Below, in pieces: positions 8,275 to 15,420 of a stretch of 34,285 nt of DNA. Origin of the DNA: Chloroflexota bacterium (lineage in GTDB: Bacteria; Chloroflexota; Anaerolineae; UBA4142); NCBI GenBank assembly GCA_016865935.1, contig VGOB01000031.1, positions 1 through 34,285 of the forward strand. Direction: 5' to 3'. The stretch's first letter is position 1; the number at the start of each line of letters is the position of its first letter. The translations under genes were made by a program, and so were the position numbers. Below the pieces are notes generated by a model. The model was not told the DNA's origin and searched no databases. It saw nothing but the letters and a program-made list of their open reading frames with translations.

Positions 8275-8462
8275 CCAGGAGACGAGGTGACAAGGAGAAA
8301 ATTTTTGTAACTGCTCAGCCCATTGTCATGCTGAGCGAAGCGAAGCATCTCGCTAATCGCGAATTGCGAGATTCTTCGTCGCAAAAACCGCTCCTCAGAA
8401 TGACAGCCTGAGCAGTTACAAATTTTTCCTTGTCACCCTGTCACCTTGTCTCCGGGTCTTGG
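8275..8462 (+). repeat. Intergenic unit-repeat hairpin interrupted by a MITE
   Basis: The left arm 8275-8297 (GGAGACGAGGTGACAAGGAG) is complementary to 8428-8462 (CCTTGTCACC...CTTGTCTCC). The unit vocabulary resembles the hairpin at 16784-16857. The loop of the original hairpin now contains a 113-bp MITE flanked by an 8-bp duplication. Confidence 0.7.
8307..8419 (+). mobile_element. IS66-related MITE with 8-bp target duplication
   Basis: The terminal inverted repeats are GTAACTGCTCAG (8307-8318) and CTGAGCAGTTAC (8408-8419). They match the ends of the IS66-family element at 32374-33933. The element is flanked by the direct repeat AAATTTTT at 8299-8306 and 8420-8427, the 8-bp duplication length expected for IS66. 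The interior is non-coding and palindromic (TCATGCTGAGCGAAGCGAAG ... CTCAGAATGACA), a common dispersed-repeat type. Confidence 0.88.
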
Positions 8463-8471
8463 AAATGTAAG

Positions 8472-8675
8472 ATGACTCAATCACCCGAAAAACATTTCAG
8501 CCAACGCACGACCAACTTTTTGCTTGGTGCATCCATCGTCATCCTCCTCGCCGCGCTGTTGATTCGCTATCTGACGCCCGCGCCGCAAGAAGGCGTGCTC
8601 GCGCTGATGGGCGTCGGCGTGTTTTTGTTTTTGCTCGTCGCGTTCGATCAACCAAGTGAGTCAACTAGGGATTAG
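8472..8675 (+). CDS. Small two-helix membrane protein
   Basis: A 67-residue protein of unknown family. It has a short charged N-terminus and two hydrophobic helices, at about residues 14-33 and 40-59, joined by a RYLTPAPQE turn; both ends are probably cytoplasmic. The last residues and the stop codon fall in the beginning of the next intergenic repeat, so the natural C-terminus may have been altered by it. It lies between the CBS gene and acsD. No function is proposed. The start at 8472 gives the simplest topology, although its ribosome-binding site is poor. Confidence 0.6.
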   Translation: MTQSPEKHFSQRTTNFLLGASIVILLAALLIRYLTPAPQEGVLALMGVGVFLFLLVAFDQPSESTRD

Positions 8676-8731
8676 TGACTAGTCAACTAGTCTGACTAAT
8701 CACCAATTGACTAATTGACCAATTGACTAAA
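8656..8731 (+). repeat. Intergenic unit-repeat hairpin (GACTAGT/TTGACTAA type)
   Basis: The left half (AGTCAACTAGGGATTAGTGACTAG) is complementary to the right half (TAATCACCAATTGACTAATTG). It shares vocabulary with the hairpins at 10343, 19264 and 31381. The acsD Shine-Dalgarno CGGAGGGAG follows at once. Confidence 0.65.
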
Positions 8732-8745
8732 CTACGGAGGGAGTA

Positions 8746-9720
8746 ATGCCAGTCACAGTTGAAGTTCCAAAAGAAAAGTACGGCGGCAAAGTACGCGAAG
8801 TGGTTATTGGCGCAACCAAAGATCAAGGCGGCACGCGTTCCAAAGCCATCACCATTGGCGGCGAAGCGGCATTGCCGTTTATGCACTTTGAAGGCGCGAT
8901 TCCGCATCCGCCCGCCATCGCGATCGAAGTGCAAGATCGCAAACCCAGCGATTGGTCGCCGGTCGTGCTGGACGCGTGGAAAGAGGTCGCGGACGATCCG
9001 GTCAAGTGGGCTAAAGCCGCCGAAGCCGCCGGCGCGGATTTGATCTTGCTCAAACTCAACACCACGCTCGCCGACGGATCGCCCAACACGCCCGCGAACG
9101 CGAAAAAAGTCGTGCGCGATGTGTTGAACGCGACCGGCTTGCCGTTGATGGTCTTTGGGCCCGGGCAAGCCGAACTCGACAACGAGTTGCTCGTCCCGGT
9201 CGCCGAAGAAGCCAAAGGCGAGAAAATCGTGCTCGGCGTCGCCGAAGACAAGAACTATCGCACGATTGTCGCCGCGGCGATGGCGAACGATCACGTCGTC
9301 AACTCGCGCACGCCGATGGACGTGAATCTGGCGAAGCAACTCGTGATCTTGATTCACGATATGGGCTTGCCGCTCGAACGCGTCTTGATGGACCCCACAA
9401 CCGGCGCGCTCGGCTACGGCATCGAGTACGGCTACTCGGTGATGGAACGCCTGCGCCTCGCCGCGCTGCAAGGCGACGGAATGACGCAACAACCGATGGT
9501 CGTCACGCCCGGCGAAGAAGCGTGGCGCGTCAAAGAATCCAAGGTTGGTACGGATGTCCCCGCGATGTGGGGCGATTGGAAAGAGCGCGCGATTCATTGG
9601 GAGACGCTCACCGCCGCGTCACTCGTCGAGACCGGCGCGGACATTCTGGTCTTGCGCCACCCGGAAGCGGTCAAGCGCGTAAAAGAAATGATCGCGCAAC
9701 TAATGAGCCAGACTCGATGA
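8746..9720 (+). CDS. acsD: Corrinoid iron-sulfur protein, small subunit (CODH/ACS delta)
   Basis: A 324-residue TIM-barrel subunit of the heterodimeric corrinoid protein that carries the methyl group from methyl-tetrahydrofolate to acetyl-CoA synthase. The length matches the Moorella subunit. Family hallmarks include the early IGGEAALPF segment, HPPAIAIEVQD, the LLKLNTT strand, VFGPGQAELDNE and the VLMDPTTGALGYGIEY segment. With AcsC it forms the B12-binding site at the dimer interface. ATG 8746 has CGGAGGGAG 5 bases upstream. The acsC partner is about 700 bp downstream, separated by two small genes, an unusual arrangement because the two subunits are often adjacent. Confidence 0.96.
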   Translation: MPVTVEVPKEKYGGKVREVVIGATKDQGGTRSKAITIGGEAALPFMHFEGAIPHPPAIAIEVQDRKPSDWSPVVLDAWKEVADDPVKWAKAAEAAGADLILLKLNTTLADGSPNTPANAKKVVRDVLNATGLPLMVFGPGQAELDNELLVPVAEEAKGEKIVLGVAEDKNYRTIVAAAMANDHVVNSRTPMDVNLAKQLVILIHDMGLPLERVLMDPTTGALGYGIEYGYSVMERLRLAALQGDGMTQQPMVVTPGEEAWRVKESKVGTDVPAMWGDWKERAIHWETLTAASLVETGADILVLRHPEAVKRVKEMIAQLMSQTR

Positions 9721-9797
9721 GCCAATTGTCCAATGTGCCAATGAGCCAATTAAACGCCCAGCCGAAATTTGGTTCATTGGCAATTGGTTCATTGGTA
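9721..9797 (+). repeat. Intergenic unit-repeat hairpin (GCCAATGA octamer)
   Basis: The left arm has 8-bp units around CCAAT (CCAATTGT, CCAATGTG, CCAATGAG). The right arm has the complement, GGTTCATT units. The same vocabulary recurs at 31985-32017. Confidence 0.65.
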
Positions 9798-9811
9798 AAT
9801 TAGGAATTGAT

Positions 9812-10048
9812 ATGGCAACACCGAACGAATACGAACGTATGGCAGAAACGATTCAGACGATCAGCCACTATGCCGAAATTTACCACAACGGCAAAGTGGA
9901 TCTCGTCTCGTACGACGGCGAGACCGTCATCGTGCACCTTGGCGGCGCGTGCGAAGGGTGTCCCCTGATGCCCTGGACACTGCACCGCGTCATCGAAAGC
10001 ACGGTGCGCGATCTTTTTCCGAAAGTGAAAGAAGTGAAAGCCGTGTAA
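9812..10048 (+). CDS. NifU C-terminal-like iron-sulfur scaffold protein
   Basis: A 78-residue protein matching the NifU/Nfu domain: a beta-hairpin (VDLVSYDGETVIVHLGGA), then C47-x2-C50-P and the TLHRVIESTVR helix. Two such domains can together hold a [4Fe-4S] cluster and pass it to an acceptor. It sits between the two corrinoid iron-sulfur protein genes, so it may load the cluster of AcsC, AcsV or the A-cluster of AcsB; this is inference from position. AGGAA precedes ATG 9812. Confidence 0.85.
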   Translation: MATPNEYERMAETIQTISHYAEIYHNGKVDLVSYDGETVIVHLGGACEGCPLMPWTLHRVIESTVRDLFPKVKEVKAV

Positions 10049-10052
10049 GGAC

Positions 10053-10119
10053 AGTATTCAGTATTCGGTATTCAGTGTTCAGTCAACTGAATACTGAACA
10101 CTGAACACTGAACACTGAT
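10053..10119 (+). repeat. Intergenic unit-repeat hairpin (AGTATTC heptamer)
   Basis: The left arm is AGTATTC, AGTATTC, GGTATTC, AGTGTTC in tandem. The right arm is ACTGAAT followed by ACTGAAC copies, which is complementary. It is followed by ACCCAGGAGG, the ribosome-binding site of the next gene. Confidence 0.7.
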
Positions 10120-10138
10120 TACCGACCCAGGAGGGAAA

Positions 10139-10345
10139 ATGGACGCGAAAACTAGTTGGGAAACGTTCTTCAAAATGATGATTATGGAAGAGCACGGCGC
10201 AAAAAAGAAATACGAAATGGCGATGAACCTCGCCGCCGACAATCCCCAACTCCAAAAAGTCTTCGAGCGTTTTATGCAGGAAGAAGCAGTGCACGCGCAA
10301 CTGCTCGAAGCGGAACTGATGAAACTAGAGAAAAAAGGCATCTAG
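10139..10345 (+). CDS. Half-ferritin (two-helix ferritin-like protein)
   Basis: A 68-residue protein with two amphipathic helices. The first carries E18 with Y25 at an E-x6-Y spacing. The second carries E49-A-V-H52, the ExxH di-iron motif of rubrerythrin and ferritin. Full ferritin-like domains have four helices, so this chain would have to dimerise to build a di-iron site, as encapsulated ferritins do. It could protect the oxygen-sensitive acetyl-CoA synthase and corrinoid proteins or store iron for their clusters; this is inferred from its place between acsD and acsC. CCAGGAGGG precedes ATG 10139. Confidence 0.72.
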   Translation: MDAKTSWETFFKMMIMEEHGAKKKYEMAMNLAADNPQLQKVFERFMQEEAVHAQLLEAELMKLEKKGI

Positions 10346-10420
10346 TCAATTGGTGACTAGTAATTAGTGATTGGTCAACTAGTTGACTAGTTACTAATTG
10401 ACCAATCACTAATTGACTAG
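10343..10420 (+). repeat. Intergenic unit-repeat hairpin (CTAGT/CAATCACTAATTGA type)
   Basis: The left half (TAGTCAATTGGTGACTAG, TAATTAGTGATTGG) is complementary to the right half (CCAATCACTAATTGACTA), with TCAACTAGTTGACTAG at the turn. It ends just before GACCCAGGAGG, the acsC ribosome-binding site. Confidence 0.68.
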
Positions 10421-10442
10421 GCGACTGACCCAGGAGGAAACA

Positions 10443-11780
10443 ATGGCACTCACCGGACTACAGATTTATAAATTGCTCCCACAAACCAATTGCAAGGAAT
10501 GCGGTTTCCCCACCTGCCTCGCGTTCGCGATGAAACTCGCCGCGAAGCAAGCGGAACTCAAGGCGTGCCCGTACGTCAGCGAAGCATCCAAGTCGCAACT
10601 GGAAGCCGCGTCGCAGCCGCCGATCCGACTGATTACGCTTTCGACCGATGGACGCAAAGCCGTCGCCGGAAACGAAATCGTCTTGTTCCGCCACGAAAAA
10701 ACTTTCTTCAATCCCGCGCCGATTTTTGTGCGCGTCAAGGACACGGACGCCGACCTCGCCGCCAAAGCGAAAGAGATGAACGCGTTCGCGGTGGATTACG
10801 TCGGCATCAAGTTGCAACTCAGCGGCGTTGCGATTGAAAACGCCTCCGGCGACGCGAACAAATTCGCGGCGGCGGTTGACGCAGTGCGCGGCGCGAGCGA
10901 TTTCCCGCTGATCTTGATCGCCAAAGACCCCGCCGCCTTTGAAGCCGCGATGGCGAAAGCGAAAGGCGCGGTGCCGCTCTTTTACGCCGCCGACGCGTCG
11001 AACGTTGCTGCGCTGGCAGCCGTCGCGAAAAAATTCAACGCGCCGCTCGCGGTCAAAGGCGACGGACTCGACGCGACCGCCGCGCTCGCCGAACAAGCCA
11101 AAGCCGCCGGAATCGAAGACATTGTGATCGATCCGGGCGCGCGTGATTTCCTCGGCACGCTGACACTCGCGACCCAGATTCGCCGACTCGCGGTCAAAAA
11201 GAATTTCCGCGCGCTCGGTTATCCGGTCATCACGTTCCCCGGCGAAGGCGTTTCGTCGGCAGACGAAGAGCTGGTGCTCGCCGCGCAACACATCGGCAAG
11301 TACGCCGGCTTCGTCGTGCTGGATCATTTCACTCCGGCGAGCGCGTACGCGTTGCTCGTCTTGCGCCAGAATATTTACACCGATCCGCAAAAACCGATCC
11401 AGGTTCAGCCGGGTCTGTACGAAATCAACGCGCCCAAACCCGAATCGCCGGTGCTCGTCACGACGAACTTTTCGATCACGTACTTCTCGATCTCGAACGA
11501 AGTCGAAGGCGCGGGCTTGCCGGCGTGGCTGATGGTTGCCGACGCGGAAGGGATGAGTGTGTTGACCGCGTGGGCGGCGGGCAAATTCGACGCCGACCGG
11601 ATCGCCAAAGCGGTCAAGACGACGAACGTCGAATCGAAGATCAGCCGCAAACGCTTGGTGCTCCCCGGTCACGTCGCGGTGCTGATGGGCGAAGTGGAAG
11701 AAGCGCTGCCGGGTTGGCAGATTGACGTGGGTCCTCGCGAAGCGGTGGATGTGCCGGCGTATATGAAGTTAAAACCGTAA
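10443..11780 (+). CDS. acsC: Corrinoid iron-sulfur protein, large subunit (CODH/ACS gamma)
   Basis: A 445-residue subunit, close to the 446 residues of the Moorella protein. The N-terminal four-cysteine domain (C17, C20, C25, C42) binds the low-potential [4Fe-4S] cluster that reductively reactivates the cobalt centre. A TIM-barrel follows (about 60-320), and the C-terminal Rossmann-like domain (about 330-445) cradles the corrinoid with AcsD. The ITYFSISNEVEG and GHVAVLMGEVEEALPGW segments are typical of the C-terminal part. CCAGGAGG precedes ATG 10443. The protein shuttles methyl groups from AcsE to AcsB, both encoded in this window. Confidence 0.96.
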   Translation: MALTGLQIYKLLPQTNCKECGFPTCLAFAMKLAAKQAELKACPYVSEASKSQLEAASQPPIRLITLSTDGRKAVAGNEIVLFRHEKTFFNPAPIFVRVKDTDADLAAKAKEMNAFAVDYVGIKLQLSGVAIENASGDANKFAAAVDAVRGASDFPLILIAKDPAAFEAAMAKAKGAVPLFYAADASNVAALAAVAKKFNAPLAVKGDGLDATAALAEQAKAAGIEDIVIDPGARDFLGTLTLATQIRRLAVKKNFRALGYPVITFPGEGVSSADEELVLAAQHIGKYAGFVVLDHFTPASAYALLVLRQNIYTDPQKPIQVQPGLYEINAPKPESPVLVTTNFSITYFSISNEVEGAGLPAWLMVADAEGMSVLTAWAAGKFDADRIAKAVKTTNVESKISRKRLVLPGHVAVLMGEVEEALPGWQIDVGPREAVDVPAYMKLKP

Positions 11781-11788
11781 CCAAGTGT

Positions 11789-11865
11789 CCAGTATTCAGT
11801 ATTTAGTATTCAGTGGTCGAGCAAGTCAGACCACTGAATACTGTTCACTGAATACTGAATACTGA
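11789..11865 (+). repeat. Intergenic unit-repeat hairpin (AGTATTC heptamer, second copy)
   Basis: The left arm is AGTATTC, AGTATTT, AGTATTC, AGTGGTC. The right arm has ACTGAAT and ACTGTTC units and is complementary. It ends in CTGAGG, which also serves as the Shine-Dalgarno of the next gene. Confidence 0.68.
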
Positions 11866-11873
11866 GGTTTACT

Positions 11874-13778
11874 ATCGCTACCCAGAAAGTTCACTTCAAG
11901 CCAGCCGATATAACGGTCGAGATTCCGCACGGCGCGCTGATTTCGGACGCGGCGCAACTCGCCGGAATTGACATCAACGTTCCGTGCGGCGGGCAAGGTC
12001 GTTGTGGACGTTGCGCGGTCATCGTCGAAAGCGGGAACGCGCGGCGGCGCTCGACGATGCGACTGAGCGCGGACGATCTCAAAGGCGGTTACGCGCTCTC
12101 CTGCCAAACTGTCGTCGAAGGCGATCTCGAAATTTTCGTGCCGCCGCAAGAAGAGATCACGCGGCACCTCACCACCGAAAAGACCGCCGCCAAAGTCAGC
12201 GTCCCGTTCGAGTACGATTGGCGCGTTCATCAAACCGTTGCCAAATATTTCGTCGAGATCGAACCGCCGACGCTGGCGGACAACACCGACGATCTCGCGC
12301 GGCTCGAACGCGAACTGGCGCGCGCGTACGATTTGCGCGATCTCGATGCGCCGCTCGCGATTTTGCGGACGCTCGCGCGCACGCTGCGCGATGCGGAATG
12401 GCGCGTGACGGTTGTGATCGATCGCGGCGGCGCGCGTCCGCGCATCGTGGATATTTTGCCCGGCGATCAAACGCTGTCGCTCTACGGCGCGGCGGTGGAC
12501 ATCGGCACGACGACGGTCACGGTGTACCTGGTCGATCTGTTCACGGGCGAAGTCGTCGAAACGGCGGCGGATTACAACGGGCAGATCAAGCGCGGCGAGG
12601 ATGTGATCTCGCGCATCGTCTTCGCGTCCAAAGGCAACGGCTTGGTTGAGTTGCAATCGCTCGTCGCGCAAACGATCAACAAACTCGTTGAGCGCGCGAC
12701 GCTGCGCCGCAAGTGTAAGCCGCACGAAATTTACAAGATGACGCTCGTCGGCAACAGCACGATGATGCACATCTTGCTGGGTCTGCCGCCGGAGCAAATT
12801 CGGCTCACGCCGTACATCACGACGCTCAACCATCCGCCGACCGTGCTGGCGACGGAATTGAACTTGAACATTCATCCCGAAGCGCCCGTGGATTGCTTGC
12901 CCGGCGTCGCGAGTTATATGGGCGCGGATATTACGGCGGGCGTGCTTTCGTCCGGCACGCACGACACGGACAAGGTGACGCTCTTTCTCGACATCGGCAC
13001 GAACGGCGAAATGGTGCTGGGGACGCGCGAGTGGCTGGTGAGTTGCGCGTGCAGCGCGGGTCCGGCGTTCGAAGGCGCGGGCGTGTTTCACGGGATGCGC
13101 GCGACGACCGGCGCGATCGAAGAAGTGTACATCAACACGCAAACGTACGAGCCGACGTATCGCGTGATCGGCGGCGGCAAAGCGTGCGGGCTGTGCGGTT
13201 CCGGGCTGATCAGTTTGATCGCGGAAATGTTTATCACTGGCGTCACCGACAAAGCCGGAAATATCAATCTCACGTTGCCGACGCCGCGCGTGCGAACCGG
13301 CGAACACGGCGCCGAGTACGTGATCGCGTGGGCGGCGGAAAGCGATACCGGCGCGGATATTGTGATCACCAAGCCGGATGTGGACAATTTGCTGCGCGCC
13401 AAAGCCGCGATTTACGCGGGGTACGTAATGCTCGCGCACAGTGTTGGGATGACGCTGAAAGATGTCGAGCAGATGTTGATCGGTGGTTCGTTCGGGCAGT
13501 ACCTTAACATCGAAAAGGCAATCGAGATTGGCTTGCTGCCGGATTTGCCCTGGGAGCGTTTTCATTTCTTGGGGAACACCGCGGCGCGCGGCGCGTATAT
13601 GGCGCTCTTGCGCCGCGACGCGCGCGACGACATCGCCGCGATTGCGAAGAAGATGACGTACTTGGAACTTGCGGCGGACAACGCGTTCAACGATCAATTT
13701 ATGGCGGCGCTGTTTTTGCCGCACACAGACCTGACGCAGTTTGAGAGTGTGAGGAAGGTGTTGCAAGCCGCCGAATAA
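11874..13778 (+). CDS. acsV: ATP-dependent reductive activator of the corrinoid protein (RACo, ASKHA family)
   Basis: A 634-residue protein that uses ATP to return oxidised Co(II) corrinoid protein to Co(I). The N-terminal [2Fe-2S] domain has C38-x5-C44-x2-C47 and C77. The ASKHA ATPase core shows the phosphate loops VDIGTTTVTVYLVD and FLDIGTNGEMVLG, then SAGPAFEGAG and the GGGKACGLCGSGL loop. No ATG, GTG or TTG lies upstream of the ferredoxin domain in this frame. The first in-frame stop upstream is at 11835, and the only sensible start is ATC at 11874, 7 bases after GAGG. Starting at the first ATG (12057) would remove three cluster cysteines. The context resembles the CBS gene start GAGGTTCACTATG, so ATC may be a real rare start or a base error. 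Confidence 0.92.
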   Translation: MATQKVHFKPADITVEIPHGALISDAAQLAGIDINVPCGGQGRCGRCAVIVESGNARRRSTMRLSADDLKGGYALSCQTVVEGDLEIFVPPQEEITRHLTTEKTAAKVSVPFEYDWRVHQTVAKYFVEIEPPTLADNTDDLARLERELARAYDLRDLDAPLAILRTLARTLRDAEWRVTVVIDRGGARPRIVDILPGDQTLSLYGAAVDIGTTTVTVYLVDLFTGEVVETAADYNGQIKRGEDVISRIVFASKGNGLVELQSLVAQTINKLVERATLRRKCKPHEIYKMTLVGNSTMMHILLGLPPEQIRLTPYITTLNHPPTVLATELNLNIHPEAPVDCLPGVASYMGADITAGVLSSGTHDTDKVTLFLDIGTNGEMVLGTREWLVSCACSAGPAFEGAGVFHGMRATTGAIEEVYINTQTYEPTYRVIGGGKACGLCGSGLISLIAEMFITGVTDKAGNINLTLPTPRVRTGEHGAEYVIAWAAESDTGADIVITKPDVDNLLRAKAAIYAGYVMLAHSVGMTLKDVEQMLIGGSFGQYLNIEKAIEIGLLPDLPWERFHFLGNTAARGAYMALLRRDARDDIAAIAKKMTYLELAADNAFNDQFMAALFLPHTDLTQFESVRKVLQAAE

Positions 13779-13881
13779 ATTCGGCGGCTCAGCAGCCCAA
13801 ATCGGCTCAAGCCGATTGGAAATGTGGCTAGCCCGATTCATCGGGCTTGCGCCTGATGAGCCGTGCGATTGATCGCACGGC
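13767..13881 (+). repeat. Cluster of four short perfect hairpins after acsV
   Basis: Four consecutive hairpins: 13767-13788 (9-bp stem, with the acsV stop codon in the loop), 13800-13817 (8-bp stem), 13830-13847 (8-bp stem) and 13860-13881 (10-bp stem). Loops are 2 to 4 bases. None is followed by a T-tract, so simple Rho-independent termination is not evident. Confidence 0.75.
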
Positions 13882-13882
13882 G

Positions 13883-14005
13883 TTGATGGCGGCGGACAAC
13901 GCGTTCACGGAACAATTTATGGCGGCGCTGTTTCTGCCGCATACGGATATGGCGCAGTTTGAGAGTGTGAGGAAGGTGTTGGAAGGGCAGGACGCGGAGG
14001 CATAG
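13883..14005 (+). pseudogene. Remnant of a second acsV 3' end
   Basis: This stretch repeats the last ~100 bp of acsV with a few substitutions. It encodes AADNAFTEQFMAALFLPHTD and then FESVRKVLEGQ before a stop at 14003-14005. The genuine copy just upstream has AADNAFNDQFMAALFLPHTD and FESVRKVLQAAE. It has no start and no catalytic part. It is a tail duplication or a leftover of recombination with a related operon. Confidence 0.82.
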
Positions 14006-14032
14006 AATTCTCAAACGGTGGAGGTCACTGAG

Positions 14033-14437
14033 ATGGACAAACAGTTGGAGGAGTACCGTAATCTTCTCGTTGCTGCTGAACAAAAAGCCCAGGAGGATTT
14101 TGACAAGACCGTGCTTTCGCTTTCGGGTGGCGCGCTCGGTATATCATTTGCTTTCGTGAAAGACATTGTCGGCAACAAACCAATAGCAAATTCCGAGTTT
14201 TTGCTATTCTCGTGGATTGCCTGGGGGTTGAGCGTTACATCTGTCCTGATTTCATTTTATTTCAGCCAACAAGCTCTCAGGCAAGCGATAGGACAAGTCG
14301 ATAGGGGTGAAATCTACAAACAATCACCAGGTGGTTTGTTCAGTCGCTTAACGGCCATGCTTAATGCAGTGGGAGGGCTGCTGTTCTTGTGTGGGGTAGT
14401 CCTCATGGTAATATTCGTTAGCAACAATTTGAGGTGA
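14033..14437 (+). CDS. Hypothetical membrane protein
   Basis: A 134-residue protein I do not recognise. An acidic, glutamine-rich amphipathic N-terminus (about 1-30) is followed by hydrophobic stretches near 35-53 (weak), 60-84 (strong) and 108-130 (strong), with a charged loop of about 25 residues between the last two. ATG 14033 has GGTGGAGG about 9 bases upstream; GTG 14018 is possible. Composition is AT-richer than the acs genes, suggesting a separate origin. The next small gene starts 4 bases after its stop codon, so the two are probably co-translated. Confidence 0.65.
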   Translation: MDKQLEEYRNLLVAAEQKAQEDFDKTVLSLSGGALGISFAFVKDIVGNKPIANSEFLLFSWIAWGLSVTSVLISFYFSQQALRQAIGQVDRGEIYKQSPGGLFSRLTAMLNAVGGLLFLCGVVLMVIFVSNNLR

Positions 14438-14440
14438 ACC

Positions 14441-14620
14441 ATGGAAAAGAAATTGTGGTTCTTAGCCCAAGAATCTCCTAAGGGAAAACCTTTGGAAGAA
14501 GGTTACATCCCACCGCCGCCAAAGCCCAAGCCATTGGAAAGAGGATACGTTCCACCTCCACCACCGAAGCCCGCTGCAGCTCCGAAACCGAAACCGGTTT
14601 CACCGAGACCAAAGAAATAA
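14441..14620 (+). CDS. Small proline-rich repeat protein
   Basis: A 59-residue protein preceded by GAGGTGAACC. Its core is two tandem copies of a motif, LEEGYIPPPPKPKP and LERGYVPPPPPKP, ending in a lysine/proline tail. The GY(I/V)PPPP repeats suggest an extended, unfolded chain that binds a partner. It follows the membrane protein so closely that the two likely act together. Function unknown. Confidence 0.55.
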   Translation: MEKKLWFLAQESPKGKPLEEGYIPPPPKPKPLERGYVPPPPPKPAAAPKPKPVSPRPKK

Positions 14621-14660
14621 ACTGGTTGGGGGATTAGGGTGATTAGAATTCGCGATAGCA

Positions 14661-14735
14661 AAAACACCCCCCATGGTTAGGGGGAACAGTCTAGCCCGTT
14701 GAGGCATCCACCAATACTGGCAGTATTCGGCTGCG
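14661..14735. other. Structured intergenic stretch upstream of the DUF3800 gene
   Basis: A 172-base gap lies between 14620 and 14793. It holds a hairpin with C-run and G-run arms (14666-14684) and a perfect AATACTGGCAGTATT hairpin (14713-14727). It opens with AAACACCCCC, similar to the start of the structured element after the DUF3800 gene (AAACACCCCCGAC). I see no gene and no clear promoter. Confidence 0.4.
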
Positions 14736-14792
14736 TTTGAGCGCATTGTATCTTTTTGAAAACATCTGTCAACGACGCGACGCGGTGCGCTA

Positions 14793-15419
14793 ATGACGCA
14801 ATACCACTTTCTTGATGATTCGGGTGATCCGGGGTTAAGCGGCGCGGTGACTTCATCAAGTCATCTCGCGGTGGCTATCGTGCAGTTGACCGACACTGCG
14901 TCTTTGCGTGAGTTGGCGGATGTTCGGCGGACGTTCCATTTTCCACCAACATTCGAGTTCAAGTACCACAAAACGAAACATCGCCATCGTGTTGCTTTCT
15001 TTGAAGCGATCAAGCCCATTCCGTTCCGCGCCCGGGCTGTTGTCGTGGACAAGTCTAACTTGCCGCAAGAATTCATTGGCTTGAAAGGTCAAGCCCTAAC
15101 AGTTGAATTTATCGCGCGCTTGGTGCTGCGCGCATCGCCGTTGGACATTGCAAATGACATTTTGATCGTTGATGGGAACACGCCTAAATTCATCCGCCAA
15201 TTGCGGATCAGATTATCGCAAGAATGTCGCAAGACCGATCGTGTTCACCCGTTCAATAAAATCATCAGCCGTGACTCCGGCCGCGAGGATGGACTTCAAG
15301 TAGCCGATATGATTGCTGGAGCGGTGCGACAATACGTAATGGGAGTTGAGCGCGAGTACTATCAGGCATTCGCTAGCAAGGTTGTAGATTTGTGGCGCAT
15401 CCCAGAACGCGGGAAATAA
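14793..15419 (+). CDS. DUF3800 domain protein
   Basis: A 208-residue protein with the DUF3800 pattern: an N-terminal YHFLDDSGDPG strand with acidic residues, a VVVDKSNL strand, a central ILIVDGN acidic strand and the C-terminal ISRDSGREDGLQVADMIAGA segment. The spaced Asp/Glu residues fit an RNase H-like fold and metal binding. The biochemical role of the family is not established. It is often found near mobile DNA and beside specific structured RNAs, and here a structured element follows directly. There is no good Shine-Dalgarno before ATG 14793. Confidence 0.85.
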   Translation: MTQYHFLDDSGDPGLSGAVTSSSHLAVAIVQLTDTASLRELADVRRTFHFPPTFEFKYHKTKHRHRVAFFEAIKPIPFRARAVVVDKSNLPQEFIGLKGQALTVEFIARLVLRASPLDIANDILIVDGNTPKFIRQLRIRLSQECRKTDRVHPFNKIISRDSGREDGLQVADMIAGAVRQYVMGVEREYYQAFASKVVDLWRIPERGK

Positions 15420-15420
15420 A

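Noticed and set aside
12057-13778. acsV starting at the first ATG (12057)
   Set aside because: This start would delete most of the [2Fe-2S] domain, which is clearly encoded upstream in the same frame back to 11874.
11826-13841. A 671-residue open frame on the minus strand
   Set aside because: It lies antisense to acsV, whose cofactor motifs are unmistakable, and has the same Arg/His/Asp-rich composition as other shadow frames.
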